64,000 bases of DNA from Salvia splendens (Eukaryota; Streptophyta; Magnoliopsida; Lamiales; Lamiaceae), in NCBI RefSeq assembly GCF_004379255.2, contig NC_056035.1, forward strand, positions 30,581,208 through 30,645,207, given 5' to 3'. The translations under genes and the position numbers were made by a program. This document shows, in pieces, positions 43,990-54,560 of the stretch (position 1 is the stretch's first letter; each line of letters starts with the position of its first letter). The notes beneath the pieces were generated by a model, which was given only the letters and a program-made list of their open reading frames with translations, did not search any database and had not been told where the DNA came from.

Positions 43990-45114
43990 CAACGTGGATC
44001 AATATTGTTATGAATTCTAACTTTTAAGAAGTGTGATAGAGATGTTGCATGGAAATCAATTATTCCTCCTCCCCGCGGGACGATTTTTTTTTGACAAATT
44101 TATTTGCAAAAACGCGTAATCAATTTTCAAAGAATGATTTCTCATTTCTCACTGAATAATATGTAACCAAACTCACACGCAAGTGTACTATATATGCAAC
44201 CAAGAATCATGATAATTGGTAATTCATCCACCAAGTTTTCTTCCTCTACGTGTCCACCGTAATCAATTTCACACCAAACGCGTATAATCAATTACACAAA
44301 AAAACTCTAACCCAATCAATTTATTAAGAATCAGACAAGTATGGTATGTTTCTTAAACCAAAAAAAGAAAAATACAGAAAACCCCTTTTTCAATTAAAGA
44401 TAGTGAGGGGGGATATGATATTAAATCTCCCCATGGATTATAAGCCTTTCCCAATTCGGATATGTGTGGCCTTCAAACAATCACCTTTATCCTCCTTCCC
44501 TACTATTCACGCCAAATTGATGAATGCAAGATAGATATGTGTGCGGTTACACATCATTATTTGACACGACAAATATCAATATAAATACTTAATATTCATG
44601 CCCTCATGTATGAAAAGGTGGTCAAACTATTCATATATATGCACAAATTTAAGTGGGTCAATGTGAAAAGAAAGTGATTTTTGGTCGGCCTAATAAATGA
44701 AACCACATGCAAATTGCAATGAATGAGCCACTTTGCTAGCTTCTTCGGATTGAATTCTTCTTCAAATTAATGTAGATTTCTAAGATGTGAATGTTGTTTT
44801 AGAAATGAATTCTTTGATATATATAATCGTGTTATGTTTTTTGTTTGATTTTATTTTTAGTTTTTTATAGTGGTCTAGATTCGAAGTATGTGTCTTTTTC
44901 GAAGGGGCCCTCGAGCATTAATTATTGGAGAGGGAAATGGGTATTTGGAGTGACTCCAATTTTGGTTTTAATTTGTGGCTCTTGAAACCGCTAGTGGTGT
45001 TGCACTTAACATCGTTCATCTATAATTCCGTCAATATGTTTTGATTTGAGGGCACTAATCTTATGCGCTTTTTATACCTTGTTATCTACTCCCCCTGCCT
45101 TGGCTAAGATTATA
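43990..45114. other. Unique AT-rich spacer
   Basis: I see no gene, repeat family or RNA gene here. The short open frame at 44346-44534 has no recognisable domain. Confidence 0.4.
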
Positions 45115-45200
45115 CTCCCTCCGTCCATGAAAATAGGACACATTGTGAATGGCACGGGTTTTAATGTGAAATAGGTAAGAGAGAGAGGTAGTGTTAGTGG
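45115..45200. mobile_element. Stowaway-like MITE, left half only
   Basis: It starts CTCCCTCCGTCCATGAAAAT after TA and stops abruptly where the Helitron-like end begins. No matching right end lies before the next MITE. Confidence 0.6.
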
Positions 45201-45240
45201 AACTAGTGTTGTTACCCGTGCTATGCACGGGCCAAAATAG
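45201..45240 (-). mobile_element. Helitron 3' terminus candidate
   Basis: Read on the minus strand, a hairpin CCCGTGCATAGCACGGG (plus-strand 45215-45231) is followed after several bases by ACACTAGT. This matches the hairpin-plus-CTRRT ending of plant Helitrons. The other end was not found, so extent is unknown. Confidence 0.5.
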
Positions 45241-45305
45241 TTTTCACATAGAAATGAGAAACAATATTAGTATTATGTGGGCTTTAAAAATCAGATATGC
45301 ATATA

Positions 45306-45729
45306 CTCCTTCGTCTCATAAAAGATGTTTGGATGATAACACGATGACATTTTAGAAAATATTATTTTATGCGTGAAGTGGTGAAAAAATAATATATTTA
45401 TATTAACACGGGGTGAACTTTTTCCAAAAAAATGTGACATCTTTTGTTATACAACCTAAAAAGGAAAGTGTGTCCAGAGCCTTTGTCCTAGCGGCAAGGA
45501 GCTTAGACATTATTGCATGAGTTGCCTGTTCGAGCCCTCTTGACATCAGTTGTAATTTCCTCCTATCTATAGTATAAGAGTTTATTTGTAATTTCCTCCC
45601 TTGTACATGAGTTGATTTTAAAAAAAAAAACCTAAAAAGGAAAGTGTGACATTTATTATGTAGGACAAAAGAATCCGAGTCTAGGAAACTGTCACTAAAA
45701 ATGAAAATCATGACTATGCGGAGTTGGAG
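45306..45729. mobile_element. Stowaway-like MITE containing a SINE
   Basis: CTCCTTCGTCTCATAAAAGA on the left and a degenerate complement ending GCGGAGTTGGAG on the right, with TA flanks, suggest a decayed MITE. The SINE at 45473-45630 sits inside it. Confidence 0.55.
45473..45630 (+). mobile_element. tRNA-derived SINE 2
   Basis: An A-box-like CCTAGCGGCAAGGAG and a B-box-like CTGTTCGAGCCCTC lie near the 5' end, and the element ends in oligo-A. Perfect 18-bp duplications CCTAAAAAGGAAAGTGTG flank it at 45455-45472 and 45631-45648. Its tail (AATTTCCTCCCTTGTACATG) matches the SINE at 28371-28554, so both belong to one family. Confidence 0.9.
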
Positions 45730-46058
45730 TAATATATGATCAAATATATTAAAATTTGATGGTATATGTATAAATAACGATGGTGTTTATTATTTTAATT
45801 TTAAGAATTATACATTTTTGTTTTAATTCTTAATCTTCCAAATTTATAATTTTATTATTAAATTATTAATATTTTGGAACAACATTAATATTATTAGCTA
45901 TACAAAAAAAATCCTTTTCCTCGGTAAGTAAAACCATATGATTAACATTTAATTTGACGGATATGCAATGAAGTAAGCAGTTTAAAATATTCATAATAAT
46001 TCCCGTTTGATATATAGATACAATTTTATAGCTATGATTTATCATCTGCTCCCGTGTG
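45730..46058. other. AT-rich spacer
   Basis: No gene or repeat family is recognised before the Athila insertion. Confidence 0.4.
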
Positions 46059-46063
46059 AGTTC

Positions 46064-47183
46064 TGGCTGGCTTTTGCGAATGATTGAGATTGTATCAAGT
46101 TATATGGAAGAGATAAGTGAACCGGATGGACCAGTTAGCAAATGTCGTTGCCACTTGATCAAGACGATCTCGCTCTCGCTCACCACCATAGTAATTTATA
46201 AACTCTCAATTTTGCACTACTTTAACAGTAAAGCGGCAAGTTCGGGGTCGATCCCACAGAGAAGCTAGTGTATCAAGTGTGTGAGTAGTGAAAAGGGGTT
46301 GGCTGCTGCCACGCTTTACTTTTGGGAGTTTTTAACTACTGATTTTACGCTAGACACAAAGTAAACTAACTACTTGCTCAAGAGAATTTTAACTACTGAA
46401 TCAAGTGAATTGCAGACTGGAATGAAAATTAACTACTTAGAATAGTAAACACGATAACGAAAACAACACAACTTCGATTTTATACTCAGCATTCAAACGA
46501 GTACAGCGAATATGCAGAATGTAAAAAGCTCGAAACTTTAACTACAAAGCAACTTGAAATTTGACTAAGCTAACACTTCGGAAAATACGAAAGCAAGTAA
46601 AACTGAGAAGATCCTCGGCAGGAAACTTGAGATAACGCCGACAGATATCGAGTATTCTGTAGTGATCACTTCGGTCTCCCTTTAACTAAACTTTTCTCTA
46701 TGTAAGCTATCTAGAGAAATGAGCTAAACTAAACTAAAAACTAAAGACGGAAAGGTAAAAGCTCCGGATTGTTTTGCGTGGTGACACATCCTCTATTTAT
46801 AAACTGGGCAACGACCTCCAGCTGGATAACGATCTTGGCAGGGAATATTCACTCACGCTGAGAGCGAGCGACACATCGATTGCTACGTGCCCTTCTTCTA
46901 GAACGTTGTCCTTGATAACAGAATTATGCGCACCATCCAGCTCATTAGCCTCACGTGTCCTTCTTCTGGAAGCCAGTGGTCCCCTTCTTGACTGCTTGAT
47001 TACTCCCCTTGATCAACTCCCCCGATTTCTGGCCTTTTTCGCCTATTGTACTCGCTTGATCAGTTTGGCCTTGTTGCCTTGGTTAAGCAGCATTCCTGCA
47101 CGTTTAACACTTGCTTTGCGCGATAAACTGATCAAATAGCGTATATTTTACCTCTAAACCGATGCATGAAATGGGCCTTATCA
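46064..47183 (-). repeat. Athila 3' LTR
   Basis: On the minus strand it begins TGATAAGGCCCATTTCATGC and ends AAAAGCCAGCCA. TTGATCAA-type words recur, as in the copia LTR. Confidence 0.9.
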
Positions 47184-48891
47184 AACTGCTCACACTTAAA
47201 ACATACTTGTCCCCAAGTATAAAGAAAAAAAAGAAAAAGATAAGGCAAATTTCAGGTATGGTTTACTCATTTCAAGAAAGTAAAAGAAGATGAAAAGGAA
47301 AACAAGACTAAAAACAAAAACACATATTCACATTGATGCATTAGACCGAATAAACTTCCAACAATCATACCCGAGGTCGAGGTCAATCCATTTGCCAGCA
47401 ATTTATGTTTCTTCCCTTTCGCGTTCACTTGATCAAGGTGTCAGTTTGTCAAGATTGCTCAATTTAAAACCACTATTGGATTCACTCAGTCACTCATTTC
47501 TCACCAGAGATGTTAGGACTATTCACTCGGTGTTGCCACAATTTTAATACCTCGAATCGGACTGCACAAGATAGTTCCTTAAAGTCTTTGTTTCGGGTTG
47601 TAATGGGGCTTAAGGGTAGTAGTGTATTAGGGTAGGGTCCTAAGGGCTCTGAGTTTAAAAATATAAACTGTAAAAAGAAGAAAAAAAAACATGAGTCAAG
47701 AGAACAAAGATCTGAACTATTTATTTTGCCACTGGATATCTTACTTGGTCAAGTGGCCACTTCTAGCCTTCGATTTTTGGCTTTATTCTCTAACTTCCGA
47801 TTTACTAGGTCAGGCTATATTTTTTAAAAAAAAATTTTAATTTTTTTTAATTTTTTTTCCGACCTGATGTCTGGCTTGATCAACCTGATTGACTAACTTG
47901 CTCAACCCGGCTACCCTTTATTTCGACTTTCTATCGTTATTCCCCTTTCCTTTGACTCATCTCTCTGACTCTTTTTCCTCACGTGTTTATAAAAAGTAAG
48001 GATGTTGGTTTTGGCTTCAAAAGAACGGGTAAAAGTGTATTTGGGCTCAATGTGGTTAACTAAGGGGTGCCTTGCTTGACGAGGTGGGTTTGTGGAACGA
48101 AAGAAGAAAAGGCTCAATTGGTTAAGTCCTAAATGCCTTTAGTCCTTACTACTTGTGCAATTTTCATCTAAATATTAAAAAGTAGCCTCTCATAAAATTT
48201 TTCTTTGTAAAAATAGTAGAAAGTGTTCTACTTTGGCTTATAACTCACATATAGAGAGGCTTGACACTAAGGTTAAAAATTAAGCATTTCCATCATACTT
48301 ACGTCGTTCAAACTGATCAAGTTTTAGCAATCAAGTTTTTGCATGTAAGCATAGTGGGTCCTTTTTCTAACTCTTCCTAAAGTAATCAAGTCTTTCACTT
48401 ATTCAATTTCATGCATACTGCCCTAATTACTAATAGATATTTGTATTTTTTCAAAACTTGACATGAATGATTTTTATTTTCTGGAACTAACCCTCCCCCT
48501 TCCACTGCATATGAACTCGTCCTCGAGGGACTGGATGCAGTGGAAAAAAGGGTTAGGCACAGGCAACGGCACAACAAAAAAAATAAGGAAAACTTCTCAC
48601 ACTTAGACCAGACACTGGGCTAAGTGTGAGACAATGCCAACAATCAAACATGCCAATAAACATAGAAAAGCAACAACCAAAATAAATAAGACAGGCAAAC
48701 AAATATAACAAAAACAAACATGCATAACTTCTCACACTTAGACCCAACACAGGTCTAAGTGTGAGGTGGGGCAGAATATCAGTTATACAAACCAAAAACA
48801 AATAAAAATAAAATTGTTTAAACTTGAAATGAACTGAGATTGGGGGGGGTTGTACTTAATGCTTCCTGGGAGGTTGACCGGGGGATGCTGA
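47184..48891 (-). other. Athila 3' non-coding region
   Basis: No protein domain is visible. Directly before the 3' LTR (minus strand) lies AAGTGTGAGCAGTT, shared with the element at 11189-19256. Two hairpins, 48593-48630 and 48728-48765, share CTTCTCACACTTAG and CTAAGTGTGAG arms. A T/A-homopolymer patch lies near 47820-47860. Confidence 0.65.
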
Positions 48892-50345
48892 TGTTAGGGT
48901 TTTGTATACTAGAAATCACCTTTCGAGTGATTGGATACTGTAAAACTCTACTTGTTATTTTCCAATGAATAAAACAGATTATTTTTGTCATAATGTTGTT
49001 ATGTTTTACATTTAATGGTTGTTTATTGCATATTTAAATGTATAAGAACGTAACAAAGTCTAAGTCTTTGTTCTAGTAAACCGGTTATGGGCGTCGTCCA
49101 CTTTAAGGTAACACGGTCAGTTCTGAACAAAGAAAAAGAAGAATTTCACAACCCAGATAGGCCTAGACTACCTATCGTGAAAGGTTGCAATATCAGTTCG
49201 ATTATTTCTAAGCCTTATTGAAATAAGATGACGTTGGTGTGGTATAGCACTGAATGGAAATAACAGCAAGACGAGTCTTTATGCTATCTACTGAAAGACG
49301 AGGTCTTGATAATAATTTCTTAATCAATGTACGTTAGCATTGAGCATACGATATTGAGTATCTACTACTTTGACTTACCAAAGGTGCGGGTTTTTCGTAA
49401 CCCAACGATCCAGGTATATTGGGTAGTGGTGATCATTATCTAGCGGTGCTAGGATTGCTATTACGTTGAATCGTGCGCGAGGAGAGTCTCGTTTAATAAC
49501 ATCCACAAGAGGAGCTCGAAACAAGGTTTTATTATTCGGAACCTAGCTAGTTGGAGTTTGATTACTCTATGAATAATAAATAAGAGTTTCTTGCTAAGTC
49601 CACTCTTGGAGATTAAATATGTTGATTAATTAAGTCCATAACAGACATTAATTAATTAATGGATGTTTCTATCTTAAGCGCGGGAAAGAATTGAACGCAA
49701 ATAAAGGAAACCCGGAATACTTGTAATTTCGGATTTGGAAAGGCATTGCAATATTACTTCTGTAGTGGCTGCTTGTAATATTCCAATATAAGCTTATATT
49801 AAATTGTGGGTTCAATTTAATTAGTAAAAAGCTAATTGGATGAGGCCTGATCCAATTCTTCCTTAGATCCCTGACTGGGCCCAATTTGTCACTTAATATA
49901 AATAGGAGAATAAAGGAGACAGAAAACACTTTTTTACATAAAAATTTCATCCCCCTCTAGAGAGAGAGTTCGAAATTTATGCCTCCTCCTTGAGCAGTTT
50001 CTGTCTTCCATTATTCGAGTCCTAGTACGTTGGTGAGATTTGCCCACACAAATATCAGCGTATAGTCCGGGACACCAGTCAGAAGATCCGAGGTCTTGTA
50101 TTGAAGATCTTCACGTGGAGACGGAGCAAGCCATCATCGATTCTTGATTGAATCAACGAGGTAAATTGGCTAATTCCGTAGTAAGCATGTTTTAGGGATT
50201 TTATATGCTAAAGCATGTTTTAATTCAAGTTATGAGCATGATACATGTGATAATTGCGCGAATAGAATTTGTCTGAATAATCTGCTAAATAGATCAAATT
50301 CATGTGATCGGATATTTATGCACGCTTCCGCTGCCAACCCCTTCA
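48892..50345. mobile_element. Solo LTR inserted in Athila
   Basis: It starts TGTTAGGGTTTTGTATACTA and ends CCAACCCCTTCA. GCTGA lies on both sides (48887-48891 and 50346-50350). There is no internal coding sequence. Length (1454 bp) and the TG...CA ends fit a single LTR, probably copia-like by general appearance. Athila coding sequence resumes at 50351. Confidence 0.78.
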
Positions 50346-50350
50346 GCTGA

Positions 50351-52078
50351 GGGTGGCCTGGAGGACAATGGTCGTCGAGATGGATGAGAGCTTGTAGAGG
50401 GAGGTGGTGGTTGGCTGGCAGGGGCTTGATTGTGGGTGGTTCCCAGCAACCTGGCCAGCAGGACCAGTTGAGAATTCTAATTCTCCACCAGCTGCGTCAA
50501 TGTTTGCTCCACTCGGAGCTTCCATGTGTCGTCAGCACGTGCAGCCTCCTCACGCTCTATCCTCAGAGTGGGCACCTACTGTATACTTTCCTCTTCTTCT
50601 TCTTCAGCAGGGGTTGCTGAGGGTTGCTCAGGCCTCGTTCTCCTTATGGGTTGGCTTCTTTGTTGCTCCCGCCGACCGGCTGCATAAAATTGAAAATCCC
50701 CTCCTTGCGTCTTCTCCAGTACCTGAGTTCTAACAAAGAAATCACAGTAAAATAATTCGGAACTGGGGCAAAGGATGGGACGTCCGGCACACTGCACAAT
50801 CCAGTTCCTCTTCAAATAGGTCCCGAGGAGGTGGCAAACGTTTAGATGGCGGGCAACGCGGGTAGCAATTTGATTTATGGAGTAGGCCAACCAGAATCCC
50901 AGATGGACCTTCCTCTACCCTCTCATACTCCCCATAAAGTAGAGTTCGGACAGGGTAATAATTGACAGCGTATTGGCTTCCCCAAGGAGATTACAGGCTA
51001 GGTAGATCTGGGCTAGGCGGAGGGAAGGATCAGCAATGTGATGACCTCTGGATTCAGAGGTTGTAAAGGTAGGGGCACGTCCGTTGCATAGGGCCTTCCA
51101 GACGGCCTGCAGATTGAAATCAGGTTTCATATGAGGGAGACCGATATCGCGCCCAACCCAGTCCCCGTTAGCCACCTAGCCTTCTGTGTAGAGGCCCATC
51201 CGGATGGAGAATTCATTGAGGCTCATCAGTTGGTCTTGACCAAACACCCTAAAAGACACACTCATGTCCTCCAAGTCTGAGCTTCCGGTGAACCGGAAGG
51301 ATGTGAAAAACTCCTTGGCCAGTACCTCCGGTACGGAGGTCTCATCCACCTCTAGCAACCATTCAAACCCGATGCTGGCAATATATTCAGTAAACCTCTC
51401 CTTCATCATGATCTCCTCCAGGGACTGCTGGTGCAGCATCTTCCCTGCCTTCTACCTTTTCTGGGGCGTTACCCTTTGGCAGACTTCCTCCTGCCACTTG
51501 GGGTTATCAAATTCCAGCATCTGTTGGAGAAGAGCTGGGGTCAAAACTACGTGCTGGTGAGAGTAGGTGGTGGCGGAAGGTGTTGCAAGCCTTCCTTGTT
51601 GCCTTCTAGATGTTCGGGTCCATCGCAACTCTTGTTCCTTCGTATCACTACCCTCATCTCTATCTCTTGGCAGTGGGGAGGTGGGCTCGGAAGCATCTAC
51701 AATGACGGTGCACACGTTGGCATGGCGACTTCTCTTGGGAGGAGGAAGAACACTCTTCCCCTTCCCCTTTCTCTTCCTCTGTTTCTCTTCCCTAATCAGG
51801 TTGTCCTCGGCAGCCTCTCTCTCATCTTCAGCCTCATCGGTCCCTTGATTCTCTGACTCCTCCTCATCCACCAGCCGCCGCACTACGCGGGGCGTCTGCT
51901 CTATCGTCTCCCCTTCTTCTCTGGTCTTCAGAGCTACAGCTTCCTCCAGGAGCTGGTCCATTGTCATACGGCGCGTTTGACGGTGCAGCGGCTTCTTCTC
52001 CTTCTCATCCTCCCCATAGACGAACAATGGGTGGAAGTCCTCCACTTCTTCGTCATTGATTTCATCTCCTTCAGCCAA
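50351..52078 (-). pseudogene. ATHILA ORF-1-like gene, interrupted by stops
   Basis: On the minus strand, frames 52078-51452, 51439-51176, 51175-50915 and 50890-50576 read in order as one protein separated by stop codons. An acidic, Lys/Arg-rich N-terminal part (MAEGDEINDEEVEDFHPLFV) leads to a globular region. That region has RFTEYIASIGFEWLLEVDET, LAKEFFTSFRFTG, MSLNEFSIRMGLYTEG, LAQIYLACNLLGEANTLSII and NQIATRVARHLNVCHLLGTY. This matches the ATHILA ORF-1 family, the extra gene lying after pol in the env position of Athila elements. Its biochemical role is not established. The stops make this copy inactive. Confidence 0.7.
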
Positions 52079-53100
52079 ATGCGGCTCATGGATTGAAGTG
52101 CAACCGCCACCCCTTGCTGGTGACGGAATAGCAAACGCCTGCTCATAGGCCTTCCTCTATCCTTCCTCATTAGAGGTGTCCCTGCTGTGTTGCATGGGGG
52201 GAGTTGGTTTTGGGTGGAGGAGGGCTAGGATTTGCTTGACAGGCTTGGGATGAAGTTTCCCGGTCACCATCCTCGGTGCCGGAACTGGAGGAGGAGGATG
52301 AAGTTGGGAGTTGCTCGATCAACATGCTTGCTGGTAATGGTGATGAGTGCTGGTGGAGAAGATGATAATAATTTGGGCAAGGGTTTGGAACTTGGAGCGA
52401 TATGGGAGAGTAAATGGAATGCACTGTAGTTGCTTTAATTAAAAGTGTCATACGGTTCTCAGATCTGCCTATTATATTGATATCACGGCTGTTGGGATCC
52501 ATGACTGTTGAGATCCTTGTGACTGTTCAAATCTTTGCGACTCTTCGCGTACAGGTGCGCCTTTTCAGAGTGCTAGGTGGCAAAGCTTCTCCGATACGCT
52601 ACTTCCCTCTCTCCCGTACTATTTTATCCAATGCAGCAGTTAGCTCTTCCGGACACCCTTGCAATGATTGCGCACATCCTATCATCACCTGACCTGATCC
52701 ATGTAAACACTGTACCACCAATTAAATTCAAATTGCACTGATCAAGTGGACAGTTAATTCCAGATGAAAAATCAAATAGTTCCACTTGATCAGTTTCCTT
52801 CCTCACTTCCGTCTTTTAATTACCTAAGATTTAAAAACTTAATAATTGAAAAACTATTTACACTAACTACTAAGGATTCGATCGGGTTCTCCTAGGACGT
52901 CACTTGATTAGTTTAATAGAATAAGAAATTATAGCTTGATCAAGCAGGCTACCCATGAGTACCCGATTACTCCATTTACCTATTCACTGGCGAGAGCTCG
53001 GCATGAGCAGTAGAATGTTGTCCACCACAAATGCCTCCATTTCTTAGCTGGCTTGATCAACCTCTTCTGCCCGGTTGACCCACTGAAGCCCAGATGTTGA
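52079..53100 (-). other. Athila inter-ORF region lacking integrase
   Basis: Between RNase H and the ATHILA ORF-1 gene there is about 1 kb with no integrase zinc finger, no D-D-35-E core and no long frame. TTGATCAAGT-type words recur around 52740-52960. The open frame 52502-52170 (minus) is low-complexity and not called as a gene. Confidence 0.6.
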
Positions 53101-54560
53101 CTTGACCAGATAGAGATGCTCCTCATGGAAGGCATCGGAGATAGCTTCGCCATTATCTTCTTGTAAGATTCGGCTCAAATGATCCGCCACCCTGTTCTCG
53201 TAGTCTTTCTTGTCGACTGCCTCTCAGTCGAATTCTTGTAAGAGGAGGACCCATCTAATCAGTCGCGGCTTCGATTCCTTCTTCGCCAAGAGGTATTTGA
53301 TGGCCGCATGGTCTGTATACACTATCACTTTGGACCCAAGCAGGTACGGCCTGAATTTCTCAAACGCGAAAACCTCCGATAGCATCTCCTTTTCGGTCAC
53401 GTCATAATTCCTCTGTGCTTGATTTAGAGTTTTGGAAGCATAGAAGATGACGTAACTCTTTCCTTCAATCTTTTGACCCAATACTGCCCCTACAACATAG
53501 TCACTGGCATCGCACATCACCTCAAAGGGGTGAGTCCAGTCGGGGGTGCGTATTATCGGAGAGCTTATCAATTGGTCCTTCAGAATTTGGAACGCGGCCT
53601 TGCAGGCATCTGAGAATTCGAACTCTACGTCATTCTGGAGAAGCCTCATCAAGGGTAGGGCTATCTTCGCGAAATCTTTAATAAACCTTCTATAAAACCC
53701 ATCGTGGCCTAAAAAAACTCTGATCTCCTTCTGGTTGGTGGGGTACGACAATTTTGCAATGACCGCTACCTTTGTTGGGTCGACCTCTATTCCCCTGCTC
53801 GACACTACATGGCCCAGGACTATTCCTTCAGTAACCGTAAAATGGCATTTCTCGAAATTCAGAACCAAGTCCTTCTGGCGGCATCTTTCCAATACCCTGT
53901 TTAGGCTATGTAGCCCTTGATCGAAATCGTCCCCATAGACGGTAAAGTCATCCATGAAGATCTCAATACAGTCTTCCAACAGGTCAGAGAAGATGCTCAT
54001 CATGCATCTTTGGAAAGTGCCTGGGGCATTACAGAGGCCAAACGGATGTTGTTTTCTCTTGGTCAGGTGAATGCTGTTTTTTCTTGGTCAAAGGGGCAGG
54101 TGAATGTTGTTTTCTCTTGGTCATCTGGATTCACAGCGATCTGGAAGTAACCACTATAACCATCCAGGAAACTGAAGTACTGCTTCCCTGCCAACTTCTC
54201 AAGCATCTGATCAATGAATGGCAGAGGGAAGTGATCCTTCTTCGTAGCTTGGTTCAGCTTCCTGTAATCTATGCACATTCTCTACCCAGTAACTGGTCTT
54301 GGTGGGATCAATTCGTTTTTCTCATTTTTCACTACTTGAATCCCTCATTTCTTGGGCACCATGTGCACTGGGCTGGCCCAGTTACTGTCTGGAATGGGGT
54401 AGATAATCCTGATCGAAACTAACGTGATAATTTCCTTGAGCACCTATTCCCTCATGTTGGGGTTGAGCTTACGTTGTTGGTCGCGGTGTGGTTTGGCTCC
54501 TTCTTCCAATCGGATGTGATGCATACATAAGTCCGGGCTTATGCCCACCAGGACTGTCAA
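53101..54560 (-). pseudogene. Athila reverse transcriptase and RNase H
   Basis: The minus strand at about 54278 encodes MCIDYRKLNQATKKDHFPLP and YFSFLDGYSGYFQIAVNPDD. After a scrambled stretch at about 54120-54000 it continues from 54003 with [20 protein letters not shown], where FMDD is the catalytic aspartate pair. RNase H follows with [36 protein letters not shown] and [12 protein letters not shown], up to a stop at 53224-53226. The scrambled stretch repeats a DQEKT.FT segment two to three times and replaces part of the fingers/palm. Premature stops occur upstream. It is inactive. Confidence 0.85.

Noticed and set aside
51431..51856. Plus-strand frames opposite the ATHILA ORF-1 gene
   Set aside because: They are antisense shadows of a recognisable minus-strand coding region.
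50351..52078. A true retroviral envelope gene in the Athila element
   Set aside because: The position is env-like, but the sequence fits the ATHILA ORF-1 family. No signal peptide or transmembrane segment is evident, so no envelope function is claimed.
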